The position numbers and the translations under genes were made by a program. 64,000 nucleotides of DNA, from positions 286,208,930 through 286,272,929 of the forward strand of contig OY856186.1 of NCBI GenBank assembly GCA_963693315.1, in the 5' to 3' direction. Position 1 is the first letter of the stretch; the number at the start of each line of letters is the position of its first letter. The stretch comes from Diogma glabrata (taxonomy: Eukaryota; Arthropoda; Insecta; Diptera; Cylindrotomidae). The notes under the pieces were generated by a model that did not search any database, had not been told where the DNA came from, and saw only the letters and a program-made list of their open reading frames with translations. Below, piece after piece: positions 47,601-57,251 of this stretch.

Positions 47601-50600
47601 TGGTGGATTTTTCTCACGATAATATCAGCTTTCTTCTTCTAAAATCTAAACCATTCAATAAGGGAGCATAGGTATTCGTTTAGCTTATTTGTGAGCTGTT
47701 CCAGATTGCTTCTTGTGAAAGGACGGTACAGTCGTTCGTATATGATATGATGGTGATGCCTTCGGGTGATGTTAGTAAAACTTCTTCAATCAGTTTAGCA
47801 ATAGATGAGATAATGGAAATCGGTTTGTACAACTATCCTTCTTCTTCGGATTTTCCGGGGTTTAGAATCGGACTAACTTTAGCTGTTTTCCATACATTCG
47901 GTATCTGGAGAGTATTTAGTGATTTATGTAGTGTTGTTGTAAGGTAGGTCCAATGTGCTTAAGCATGATAGCTGCCATTGGTTTTGATGGTTTGATTTTT
48001 CTAGTTGCATCCTCTCAACTTCAACATTTGGAATAATAATATTCTCAGTGCATGTCATCTTTAAGTTTTCGGAAGTGTCTTAAAACTGATCTAAACTCTT
48101 TCATGTTTACTTAGTTTTTCTCCAATGAGTATAAACTGTGTATTAAATTTCGAAGCGAATTTCTGTATGAGTATCATTGAAGGTGATCATGTAGGTATTA
48201 TCAGGTCTCCGAAGATGGGTTAACCCCTTTATGACTTCGATTTGCTCACAAGCTCTCTATTTGTTCCTCTTACGTTATGTAAATAGCTTGTTTATTTGCT
48301 GGTTTAGGTCCTGCTTCTGGGGTCGGCTGGCACTATAGCAGACGCTTCTGGTAGAAAAGTTAGTTTAATGTACTGTATTTTACTATCAAGGATGTATCGG
48401 GCTTTTGCTTTTTATTTATTTATTTATTTATTCAATTAACTAACAAACAGATTTTCAAAAAATCCAATTACTTGCTTTTAATATTAGAAATTACTTAATT
48501 TAGTTCATATCAAAATTTAAAAAATTATCCATTTATTCACAATTAATTATCTATTCGAAGAAATAAGTGATAGAAAAATGAAAAAAAAAGAAAGAAAACG
48601 AAAATTACAAAATTATTTACGCTTAGATAAAATAAAACTTTAACCTACATCATCAAAAACAGAAAATAGAAAATTATACTAATTAGTTTAAAATTAAAAT
48701 TATCATTTGTTGATCAGTTAAAACAATTGAAAAATTGTTGTTTTGAATTCCTTCAATGGCATAGAAATCGAAGACAAATCCAGTTCATTGAAGTAAGCAT
48801 TATGCGTGTTTTGTAATCTTACAATCGGCGAGTTTTTCATGTAATTTGTTCTATATGTAGCAATAGAAAAAGATGCAGGCTTTCTTATGTTGTATCTATA
48901 ATTATTACGATATGACAATTGGTTGACGATGTCGGTATCTAGTTGTAGAATTACCATTTTGTATAATGTTAACTCATCAGTAATTATGCGTCTATTAGAT
49001 AATGTTCGGCAACCATATCTATTAAGTCGATCACCGTACGGTTCATACGAAATTTTTATTTTATAATTGAGAAATCTCAAGAACTTTTTTTTGAACTCTT
49101 TCTACTAAGTTTATGTAAGTATTGTAACGTGGATTCCAAATAGAAGAGAGATATTCAAGTTGACTTCGAACAAAGGCATTATAAATTGAGACAAAAGTCA
49201 CAGTTTTTGAGAACTTTTTGGTAATTCTCATTACAAAACCCAACATCTTTAAGGACTTATTAACAATACTTCTAATGTGAGAGATGAAACTGAATTTACT
49301 GTCAACTATTACATCCAGATCACGCACGTCCTTTTTACATTCGAGTGGTACATTTGCAATACTATATGCATGATTTAAATTGGAAAGTCTTGAGATTATA
49401 TTTAACGAGTAACAATTACTTATGTTTAGATGTTAGTCATTTTTGTCACACCAGCACTGAAAATTGTGAAGGTCAGATTGAATATGAGTACGATCATTAA
49501 ATGTTTTGATTGACGAAAATATTTCAAGGTCATCGGCAAACAATAAAACTTCACTTTTGATTTTGCTAACAAGATCATTGATAAATAAAATGAACAACAA
49601 AGGACCCAATGTCGAACCTTGTGGAACACCAGACGTGGGTACAAATTCAAAAAACTTTTGGTTTTTAAATTCAACATATCGACATCTATGGCTAATATAA
49701 GATCTAAACCAACGCAATAGCTTACCACGGATACCAAATCTTTTGAGCTTACGTAGAATAATTTGATGATTAACTTTATCGAAAGCCTTAGTGAAATCCG
49801 TATAAATAACATCAACCCTTACCTAAGTTAACCGAAGCATAAACATATTCTGTAAATTTGAGTAAATTAGTTAATACTGAAGGTTTTTTTGAAAAATCCG
49901 TATTGTTTACGAGAAAGAAGATTTTTAGTGTGTTCAAACACTTTATTATGTACCAATTTTTCGAAAATCAGCTGTTGTAAGATTGTAAAAATACAGATTG
50001 GTCTATAATTACTAATGTCCGTAATGTCACCAGATTTAAAAATAAGAACTACTTTGGACACCTTCCAATTATCTGGAAAAACACCTTCATGTAATGATTT
50101 GTTAAACAGAATAGTTAGTGGAAGTGCAATAGACTAAGCAATATTTTTCAAAAAGATCGGTGGTAGTGAGTCTGGACCACAACTTTTATTTGTGTTCAGA
50201 TTATTTAATAATACTCTGGTTTCATCAAATGTGAATGCTAGTTCGGAAATCAAGTCGGAGTTTGATTCAATGTTTAATTGATCATTGGCAATATTGAGAG
50301 TGTTATTATTGTTATAAACAGAACCAAAATAGTTTGCAAAAGTATCACATATGTGTTTAGATTTAGAACATTTAACGCCATTTTATTGCATATCATTTGG
50401 TATCGTATCTGATTTCTTTAGCTCACGAGCATACGACCAGAACTTTTTGGGATTTGTGGATATACTATTTTCGACAGATTTAAGATGAATAAAGTGGCAT
50501 TTTTTTAACTCAGTTTTGCTTTTTGTCTTATTCTAGATAACATATTGTAATAATCATTATCTTTAGACAGTTTAAACTTTTTTCTCACCAATTGAATGAT

Positions 50601-53600
50601 ATGAGTTGAATACCATGGTGGGTTATTATTTTTCTTTTGAGAAAATTTTGATACATTTTTAGATATTATTTGATTTATAATTTTGCAAAAATTTTCTATC
50701 GACTGATCTATATTAGGACCTTCTAAAATCTTAACCCAATTAATTTCATCAATTGCAGCGTCAATAAGACAAATTACAATTTCTAAAATTAAGAAGTTCG
50801 ATTTTAGCATCCTTGAGAAATTTTATTTGTTTGTATGTTAACGAAAGTTCAATAGGAGGATGATGACAATCTACTTTGGCTAGAATATCTGAAGCACGCT
50901 AAATGTGGTGTTATTTTCCGCTAAGTCAGACATTACAAGGTCAAGAATTCTGTTGTTCGCATTATCTATACCTTTGACTTGTTTGAGACCACAGAAATTA
51001 AGAAATTCAACAAGCTCATGTGTGGATCTGGTATTATATGTTAAAGGTAGAAATTCTTTAAAATTAGGTGGAGTCCAGATAATGTCTGGTAAATTAAAAT
51101 CTCCCATAATCAAAAATTTTCCTGCGTGGTTATTGTTGTTAATTAGATTACTCACATTCACGAAATACTTTTCATAGTCTTCAAATTTGGCCTCTGGATA
51201 GATGTAGGGTACATTTATGTAAAGTTCATTGTGGTTGATTTTTACACTAATCCAAATTTCTTCTGCATAGACCTCCCAACTATGTTCTCTGCATGACTGG
51301 ATTTTTCTTTTCATTGCGATTAGACATCCAGCACCATCAACCTTGTCATTAAATAGATTAAGATCCCGATTTCTTCTATATACTACATATTCGTTTGTAA
51401 AAAATTCATTGTTGTTGATGGTATCATTGAGAAAAGTTTCATTTGACAAAAATGAATCAGTCTTCGATCTCTAACCATTAACATTCTAAAAAAAGTTGAC
51501 AAATTTTGCATTATCTTATTTAAAAATCAAGCATTTATGGGAAAAACAAAAAATTTAAATAATTCAACGAAAAAAAAGGTAACATTAATTTTAAAAAAGG
51601 TACAATTTATAAAAGTTAAAGAAAATTCATCATTATCAAGAAGAAAATTCAAGAGGCAGAAAAAAGTTATATATTACGTAGACCATCAATTTGATCAGCA
51701 CTTCTGATTCTAATAATTTTTGCTTTGTCATTTTTTTTCCATACCATTATTGTGTTGTACCCAAACATATTTGCAAATTTTTTCTTCCTTCAATTTCTTT
51801 GCCAGCGAGAATAGTTCCTGTGTCCATGATGCCAAATGATCCTTGATGAAAAAAGTATTCCGGCCAGTTACATTTGCAGTAAGACCGAAATCAGTAATTA
51901 AAATATTCCTCTATATTTCCAGTTTTTTAGTTTTAAAGGCATCTAGAATTTTCTGACGTTCAACATTATCCGTACTCTGGACAATGACCGGTGGGCGTTT
52001 GTTAGCATTTAAAATTTCAATTTTGTCAGCTGAAGATGATATACTCAAAAAATTGAAGATTTTGTCACAGAATTCTTTCACATTTACATTTTGAATATCC
52101 GGCACAACATGGAAAAGTAGGTTTAAACTCCTAGAATTTTCTTCATCATAACAAAGTTTTTTTTTCGTAGCAGTAATTTCCTTTCTTAAAAATGTATGCT
52201 CCAATTCCAATTTACTAATTTTTTTCTCGTGATCATTAACTATCTTTGAGATTTAATAAAGCTTCAAATTTAGTATTCATATGATCCAGTGTTGTTGAAA
52301 ATTTCATTTGATTGGTTTGAAGAGTTTTCAGTTCTGCAGCAAATGACGCAAATGATGCTTTCATTTCCTGGTTTTCAATGCTGTCCTCCTCCATTCGGTA
52401 AATTTACAATACTAGAAGAATTGTTTGCATTTCGGCAATTGATACAAAACCATTGCAAACCATTCTGTTGTATATTTTTCAAAAGATCCGTAAGAAATAT
52501 TTCCACAATTGGTGTGATGATTACTATTACACGCTCCACAAACAACTCCCTGTTTACCCCTTGAAATTTTCAGATTGCACTTCACACAAAGACGTGACAT
52601 ATTTGAACTATGAATTTGTCATTTTAATTTAAAAGTTCTAAACTGTAACAAGATATTTAAATAATAATAAAATAATAAACGCCTTAAATTCTTGTTAAAT
52701 TGAGTTTTATTTCACTAAATACGTATTTCGAAAGCTATGCTTTCATCGACAGAGTTTTTAGATACTACTGTTTTTAGATACTACTGTCGATGAAAGCATA
52801 GCTTTCGAAATACGTATTTAGTGAAATAAAACTCAATTTAACAAGAATAAGGCGTTTATTATTTTATTATTATATGAATTTGTTTACTTTAGAATAGTTA
52901 ATGATTTCTCAACTAACACAGAAAAATCAAAATGAGTTTGACAACAATAATATATGACTATTCTTGTTTACTGTCTTTCCTTAACAGGTATTTTGTAACT
53001 TTGGGTTACTGTTTTACAATTTATGTAGATTGTTGAGCATGTATTAATGTAATGGCAATCAGAACTGTTATTATGATTTGCTTAAAATATCAAAGTTCTT
53101 GTTTTTCCCAAAATTTATTGACTGTTGTTCAACAATAAACCGTTACGTACAATAATTACAAGTCTCCATTTATGTTTTGTTGTAAAAAAATAATTTAATT
53201 TGCACTTTTTAGCAGAAACTTGATTTATAGTAGAAACTTGAATTTTTATATAAGTTTCTGTTAGATATTATATTTTCAAATTTAACACTTTGACACTAAC
53301 ATTGATATAATTTAATATTAGTTTGCTCATTAATAGTATTATTTGAGCTTTTTCTCTTATTGTTTTGATTTTTCTTATTTTAGCTTTTTTAATGTTTAAA
53401 TTAAAACAAACAATGTTTATTCAACGAGAGCTAGATATGAACCTATTATTTCCTTATTATTTCCTTTCCTTAATATCTCTGTTTTGCTTACAGTAGCCGT
53501 GTTCGATTTGACTGAAACAACTGAAGCAACTGAAAAATTAAATGCAATTGTTGTTGTTTTTTCAGTTGTTTCAGTCAAATCGAACGCACCTAGTATCTCT

Positions 53601-56164
53601 GTCAAGTGATAAAAATAGTTTACTGAATTCATTCTTAGTAAAATTGTTAAAATTTACCCTCTCAGTTTTGTTAAAATGGATGTAGGTTTTCTTCTCGGAT
53701 TTTATTTGGTGGATATGACGACTTAGGAACACCCGTAGATCGAAGTGATCGGCTAATGCGAGTGAGTTAAGCTGTGCTCTCCTGTTTTAAGCGACTGCTT
53801 TATAAGTGATAGATAGTCTTCCTATCATGGTATACATTCATCTTTGAATTACTGAACTGCAGTCCTAAGTTTTAGCCGAGCCGAGCTTTGTTTAGATATT
53901 TTGTCTGCTGTTTACGTCTTATACCCTAACCCTGATTGTATCTATGAAGCTGGCGCTCAGCTTTAAACAAGGGCTTATATTTTTGGATTTTTGGTCACTA
54001 GAATAGTTGCATTCATCTTATGCTTGAGTTCCGTTTTCCTGTGACCTTATAAACTCTGACCCGTCTCTGATTTTCGACTCTTAAGAATGAGGCAATGCCC
54101 TTCTGCTCTAGAGTCTTCTTCCTCTAATCTTGAACTCTGTCAGTTGTTGTTACATTTTCTTTTTGATCTTGTTTGTCGTTACTTATGATTAAAAAATATA
54201 GATCTTATTTTTAAAGCACATACCTGGAGTATAAAATTAATACTGCTTGCCGTTGATTCTTTCCATTATTTTTTAAATAAAATATTTGTAAAACTGTTGT
54301 TTTGTACGTTTGAATTCGCTTTTTAAATAAAAATGAAAAAATTTAATTTTAGTTTTTATAACTTAACTATTTCTGTCATTTAAGAATATCGTTAGAAGAA
54401 GTTAGACATAACTCCTGACGATGTCTGTTCTGACGACTGTGACGAAAATATTTGAGTTATAAAAATTAAATTCAATTATTTTAACTTTTATTTAAAGATT
54501 TTTTTTAATGTGTGGAAAACTAGAGTTTTTCAGTTATTTAACATATCGTCGGTTCCAAAGCATTTACGTGTAACTACACTTTCAAAAAGTTGGGAGGAAG
54601 CGAAGAAAACGTTTGATTGCAATTCAAAAAAACCTTGAAAATAAAATTTATTATCAAAAAATAAATATGTTTTTTTTCTTTGATTTAATGATAATAAATT
54701 TTATTTTCATGCTTGTTTAGAATTGCATTTAAACGTTTTCTTCGCTTCCGCCCAGTTTTTTGAAAATATAGTTGCACGTAAATGTTTTGGAGCCGAAGAT
54801 ATACAAATAATACATTTAAGTTTTGATCAAAACTTAATAGAAGTTACTCGTCATTTTAAATCTTAAACATGTCAATCATCATTATGTATATAATTTTTTT
54901 TAAAACTGCATGCATAAACCTGTTCTTGCAATAACTATTGATTTTCGAACAAACAAAACGAATGATCAAAAGTAAATGCTATTTTTTTTATATTAAAATG
55001 CTTTTGCTAAAAACTGTATTATTTATAGAATACGTAGATGAAACATTATAAATAAATGAATTAAATCATAAGTGTTTTCTTATAGTAATTATATTTATTT
55101 CTTTAATTACAGGTAATTCAAATAGTGCATCACATTTAATAGAAAACGAAATTCCTTTATCGACAATAAATAATCCTGATGAGATAATAATTTCAAATCA
55201 TTTGGTAACAATACAAAAATCGGTAGATAATTCAAATAATAATGATGATGACATTATAGAAAATTTAAGTAATTCAAATAATATAAGTGGAAGTTATAGT
55301 AATTTATTTAGAGATAAATTTGAAAATGATGATGACGATGATACAAAAATAATTATAACAAAAAGTGAATCTAAAAAAACGATTGTAAAAAAACGTGATT
55401 CAAAAAGTTCAATAGTTGAAAATGTTTATAGTAATGTTCCGTCACAACAGAATGGTACAAATATAAATCGACATAGTAAATCAGATCCAAATTTACATGT
55501 TTATTCTAACGTTACATCATCGTCACAACCAAATTTATGTAATAATCATACTATAAATGATGACAATTTATTAAAGCAAACGCAACTAAAAACAACTAAT
55601 AATAATAATAATAATACTAATAATACTAATATAAAAAGTAAAAGTATATTACATGACGATACAATACTTACCACAACAACATTTATATCAGATGATTTGG
55701 ATTTAGATGATCCTGTGATAGTAACAAGTAATTTTGGTGAAACAAAAACATTAAAGCTAAGTAATAATATAAATTCAAATCAATTTAAAATTGATAAAGT
55801 TAAAAAAAATTTAATAGATGACAGTAGTAGTGGTAATATTAATAATAATCAAAATAGTAATATAAATAACAAAATAATAGATATAAGTAAAAAAAATGTT
55901 ATTATTAAGTCACCAATTTCTACATCATCTTCATCAACAACACAAACAATTACTGATTCTGTTGCTAATAATATTCAATCAAATTCGATCCAATTAAAAT
56001 TAAATTCAAATAATTCACAACAAACAAATTTTATTAGTCCAAGTCGTATGAGATTGTTACAGGATACAACAATGATTGATACAGCGCTTGATTTAGATAG
56101 CTTAGATGGTTCAAGTATTGGTAATAATTCACAGGCATGTTTAGTTAAAACAGCGATTGTTTAA
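38134..56164 (+). CDS. app: DHHC palmitoyltransferase, ZDHHC14/18/approximated type, long isoform (8 exons)
   Basis: Exons 38134-38291, 38352-38697, 41619-41730, 41792-41946, 42008-42129, 42190-42301, 42362-42428 and 55113-56164 join in frame to 707 codons. All introns are GT-AG. The protein has four membrane segments (about residues 32-51, 62-85, 178-203, 224-250). A cysteine-rich DHHC domain lies between TM2 and TM3 ([15 protein letters not shown] ... [12 protein letters not shown]), with Cys of DHHC as the acyl-carrying residue. It would transfer palmitate from acyl-CoA to cysteines of membrane-associated proteins. In Drosophila the gene approximated acts on Fat/Dachs signalling at the apical junction. 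The start at 38134 (AAGATGGCACC) was chosen over the in-frame ATG at 38110 because [20 protein letters not shown] matches the family start. Orthology is inferred from the protein pattern. Confidence 0.88.
38885..39960 (+). repeat. Diverged copy of the 629-bp satellite unit in intron 2
   Basis: Carries the satellite hallmarks in order: TGATGAAACTTTGGTATATG, GATGATTAGTTTTTGAGCGA, ACATCTGTACCTGATAATCG and AACTTCCAGTTTTTCACTTC (39505). It is diverged from the array at 32.5-35.7 kb but collinear with it. Confidence 0.75.
40049..40385 (+). repeat. Dispersed repeat family X, forward partial copy
   Basis: Collinear with 62180-62560. The blocks are ATATAGAGTTATTTGGAGGC, TAAGATTGAGTGTGCTGCCG, GTCAGCACCCCTAAG, GCTAGTGATATCTC and AGTGGTATGTGATATTTCAC. 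Confidence 0.65.
40750..41310 (-). repeat. Dispersed repeat family X, reverse copy
   Basis: Complementary in order to 61980-62480. The blocks are GATATCATATACTTATGGCA, GGTAGCACGCTCAATCTTAA, GGATTTATTGTTTAGTTATT, CACCTTAGAACGCGTGTTGT and TTGTGACACGTAG. With the forward copy it makes an inverted pair around 40560. Confidence 0.65.
41619..42970 (+). CDS. app: DHHC gene exons 3-7 and alternative short C-terminus
   Basis: Exon 3 holds [14 protein letters not shown] and TM3, exon 4 TM4, and exon 5 the conserved [19 protein letters not shown] segment. Exons 6-7 start the cytosolic tail. If the donor at 42429 is not used, exon 7 stays open to TAG at 42968-42970, giving a 537-residue isoform. Its extra 181 residues are rich in Ser, Asn and basic residues and do not resemble a known domain. 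An AATAAA at 43063-43068, about 93 nt after that stop, supports real use of the short end. Intron 6 (42302-42361, 60 nt) has no in-frame stop and a length divisible by three, so retention would add 20 residues. Confidence 0.85.
43813..43917. repeat. Two adjacent short hairpins
   Basis: TTCAATGTA...TACATTGAA (43813-43845) is followed by the exact 18-bp inverted repeat ATTGTTTTATCGTCCTCG (43864-43881) against 43900-43917 with an 18-nt loop. Confidence 0.7.
44162..44201. repeat. 13-bp hairpin
   Basis: ATATTTTTAGTTC and GAACTAAAAATAT flank about 12 nt. It lies 1.1 kb past the short-isoform stop. Role unknown. Confidence 0.55.
45452..46175. mobile_element. 724-bp palindrome with a GC-rich core
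   Basis: Outer arms ATCCTAGTTTATCCCTCC (45452) and GGAGGGATAAACTAGGAT (46175) are perfect complements. Complementarity continues inward through TAGGTCCTCTGCATCCT, GTTATAAAGGATCAAACTTT, TTACCTTGGTCCCCCCTTTG and CGATCAGAGATAGCACCG. The core 45690-45835 is extremely C/G-rich (C-rich on the left arm, G-rich on the right). The right arm has an extra 101-bp duplication of the CCAAAGGGGGGACCAAGG block. The open Arg/Pro frames here on both strands are mirror artefacts. Confidence 0.88.
46345..46440 (+). repeat. Dispersed repeat family X, 5'-end fragment
   Basis: ATTGCAATATGTGTCACAAC ... ATACCTTTTAAAACCTAGGC ... CTACAACACCATAC parallels the left end of the copy at 61983-62040. Confidence 0.5.
46690..48405 (-). 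mobile_element. Decayed jockey-type LINE (LINE-D)
   Basis: On the minus strand the RT start [20 protein letters not shown] (about 47935-47850) is followed by heavily decayed RT. The thumb region reads [20 protein letters not shown] (about 47270) and the C-terminal knuckle [18 protein letters not shown] (about 46950-46900), then [16 protein letters not shown]. The last blocks are characteristic of jockey-clade ORF2 ends. Stops are dense. Its 5' side is cut at about 48405 where LINE-E ends, suggesting that LINE-E inserted into it. Confidence 0.7.
48408..48432 (-). repeat. (TTTA)n tail at the LINE-E 3' end
   Basis: Six TTTA units directly at the boundary with LINE-D. Read on the minus strand it is (TAAA)n, the expected 3'-tail position. 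Confidence 0.75.
48718..50061 (-). pseudogene. LINE-E reverse transcriptase and C-terminus
   Basis: Blocks in order: [49 protein letters not shown], catalytic FADD within [40 protein letters not shown] and the C-terminal [13 protein letters not shown]. The catalytic Asp pair is intact. At least three frame changes (near 49860, 49430 and 49330) disable it. No RNase H. Confidence 0.85.
50880..51470 (-). pseudogene. LINE-E endonuclease
   Basis: The frame reads [49 protein letters not shown] (GDFN motif) and [10 protein letters not shown]. The N-terminal part with the metal-binding Glu motif is missing. The frame above 51449 continues only briefly, so an internal deletion separates ORF1 from the endonuclease. 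Confidence 0.8.
51650..52600 (-). pseudogene. LINE-E ORF1 with PHD-like zinc finger
   Basis: It begins [20 protein letters not shown] with a Cys-rich N-terminus (C-x2-C ... C-x2-C ... H-x3-C) of PHD-like type, common in CR1-type ORF1. A helical region follows ([18 protein letters not shown]), then a domain reading [12 protein letters not shown] ... [20 protein letters not shown] ... [11 protein letters not shown]. The last part resembles the RNA-binding ORF1 domain shared by insect LINEs. Frameshifts occur near 52400 and 51910. Confidence 0.7.
52662..52873. repeat. Near-perfect 90-bp inverted repeat with a 31-nt centre
   Basis: Arms 52662-52752 and 52784-52873 differ by a 2-nt indel only. 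The centre is two direct copies of TTTTTAGATACTACTG-like sequence. It sits 62 nt above the LINE-E ORF1 start. The right arm includes hammerhead-like motif 2. Confidence 0.92.
52779..52823 (+). ncRNA. Hammerhead-ribozyme-like motif 2
   Basis: Stem I TACTA (52779-52783) pairs with TAGTG (52819-52823). Core CTGTCGA, U, stem II GAAAGC-ATA-GCTTTC (52792-52806), GAAA, palindromic stem III ATACGTAT (52810-52817) and T at the cleavage position follow. The core base after CTG is U, not the canonical A, so activity is doubtful. The mirror copy on the minus strand shares the core but lacks the stem I pairing. Confidence 0.4.
52874..53504. other. Non-coding intronic sequence
   Basis: AT-rich, nothing recognised beyond short repeats of AGAAACTTGA near 53214-53240. 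Confidence 0.4.
53507..53590. mobile_element. Micro-MITE family Z, copy 1
   Basis: Inverted repeat TTCGATTTGACTGAAACAAC ... GTTGTTTCAGTCAAATCGAA around AATTAAATGCAATTG. The whole unit is about 84 bp. A second copy lies at 56967-57048. Confidence 0.85.
53591..54340. other. Non-coding intronic sequence
   Basis: Moderately GC-richer than its surroundings (53680-54170) but with no open frame, splice pattern or repeat match in this window. Confidence 0.35.
54408..54460 (+). ncRNA. Hammerhead-ribozyme-like motif 3 (best pairing)
   Basis: Stem I ATAACTC (54408-54414) pairs perfectly over 7 bp with GAGTTAT (54454-54460). Between them are CTGACGA (54415-54421), U, stem II GTC ... GAC (54423-54443), GAAA (54444-54447), palindromic stem III AATATT (54447-54452) and T as the cleavage-site base (54453). 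All invariant hammerhead core bases are present, and the variable position 7 is C. One extra U follows A9. AAAAATTAAATT follows. The flanks are themselves an inverted repeat (TTTTTATAACTTAA / GAGTTATAAAAATT). Confidence 0.5.
54543..54804. mobile_element. 262-bp MITE family W
   Basis: Inverted ends TATCGTCGGTTCCAAAGCAT (54544) and ATGTTTTGGAGCCGAAGATA (54803). The arms contain GGAAGCGAAGAAAACGTTT in both orientations and meet at an AT-rich centre. A half copy lies at 61632-61745. Confidence 0.85.
55113..56164 (+). CDS. app: DHHC gene terminal exon 8 (Asn/Ser-rich cytosolic tail)
   Basis: Preceded by TTTCTTTAATTACAG and entered in the phase left by exon 7. It encodes 350 residues dominated by Asn, Ser, Asp and Thr with poly-N and poly-D runs, a disordered tail. 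Islands of conserved-looking sequence are [33 protein letters not shown] and [20 protein letters not shown] near the end. The last residues, KTAIV, could act as a PDZ-type ligand. The Asn expansion follows the AT-rich codons (AAT) of this genome. Confidence 0.85.
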
Positions 56165-56960
56165 AATTTTTAAATTATAATTTAATAACGATTTTTCGTT
56201 ATCTGTCTTCCTTTGAGATTATCAATTTTTTTTTTAATTGAAACGAAACGGTCACAATTTGATTTATATCTTTATATATATAAATATATTTATTTTTTAA
56301 CATATCATTATTAGAAAATTATGTTGTATACTTGGTTGTATAGTTAAATAATGAAATCATATTAATTTATTTTTTTTTAAACAAAAAAACATTAATGGTT
56401 AAATATATATTGGTATTTTTGTACAACGATATTCATTATATTCGTATTTTTTTAGAATACGAAAAAAATAGGTTTAGATTTATCACAATAATCCAAATAA
56501 ATTAACTAATACGTTCGATAAAAGCATTTATTGAAATATATTTTATTTCATTTTAATTCAAATTTTTATTTCAAAAGAAAAAGTAGGGTGAGAATCTTAT
56601 GTGAATTTGTTTGAATTTGGTATCTGACATGATTTTTAAAAAATGGTTTCCCTGTTATTTTGTATATGAATTCGAACCACCAGAAATTTTAATTCACACA
56701 AAACCTCTTGGACGCCGTTTATCACTTTTATCTAAGCTTTACCCCAAGTTTACCATAGTTTATTAATACAGTTTGTGTTACTAACAGAAATATTTTGCAG
56801 CCGAATCTTTGCTTCCAATTTTATTATCTTATTGTTGCGTGCGTCGGTATTATTAATACAAACTACATAAATTAGATTATAAGAACAATGGGTTTATTTC
56901 ATATTAAGGGTACTTCTTTCCTTTTATTTTTTCAAAATTAAAAAGGGATTGTACACATGA
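56165..56960 (+). other. 3' UTR and downstream sequence of the DHHC gene
   Basis: AT-rich non-coding sequence. The first convincing AATAAA is at about 56496. Nothing else recognised. Confidence 0.45.
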
Positions 56961-56966
56961 GCAGCC

Positions 56967-57048
56967 GCGTTCGATTTGACTGAAACAACTGAAAAATTGA
57001 ATGCAATTGTTGTTTTTTCAGTTCATTCAGTCAAGTCGAACGCACCTA
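56967..57048. mobile_element. Micro-MITE family Z, copy 2
   Basis: GCGTTCGATTTGACTGAAAC and its inverted partner TCAGTCAAGTCGAACGC around AATTGAATGCAATTG. It shares end, arm and loop sequence with copy 1. Confidence 0.85.
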
Positions 57049-57251
57049 TAGTGTAACATATGTACGACTAACAGAATTCATATACAATACATATGTCATT
57101 CTTCCTACTAAATTCAAATAATAAATTAGTCAAGCCATTTATCAAAACAAACAAACGAACAATATAGAACAAACTAACTACATATATTCAACTCCAGTTC
57201 AAATTACAAAATTCCCATAATGTTTTTTTCTAAATGTTGAAATATAATTCA

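Larger units (their letters stand above)
48406..52600 (-). mobile_element. CR1/jockey-superfamily LINE, nearly full length (LINE-E)
   Basis: Minus-strand order is ORF1 with a zinc finger (52600-51650), ORF2 endonuclease (51449-50880), linker (50810-50505), RT (50061-49433), thumb (49327-48718), then a 3' tail ending in (TAAA)n at 48408-48432. A terminal microsatellite fits CR1-like elements. Frameshifts between all ORF2 pieces show that it is dead, but decay is lighter than in LINE-A to D. Confidence 0.85.
42429..55112 (+). other. 12.7-kb intron 7 of the DHHC gene
   Basis: Starts GTAAGTCACC and ends TTTAATTACAG. It hosts two LINEs, a GC-cored palindrome, two small MITEs, and two of the three hammerhead-like motifs. 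Splicing joins AAC-G to GT-AAT, which keeps the frame across the join. This supports use of the distal exon. Confidence 0.8.

Noticed and set aside
47747..47947. Plus-strand frame of 66 codons
   Set aside because: Antisense of the LINE-D RT block [20 protein letters not shown].
53417..53632. Thr-rich minus-strand frame
   Set aside because: It is the translation of micro-MITE copy 1.
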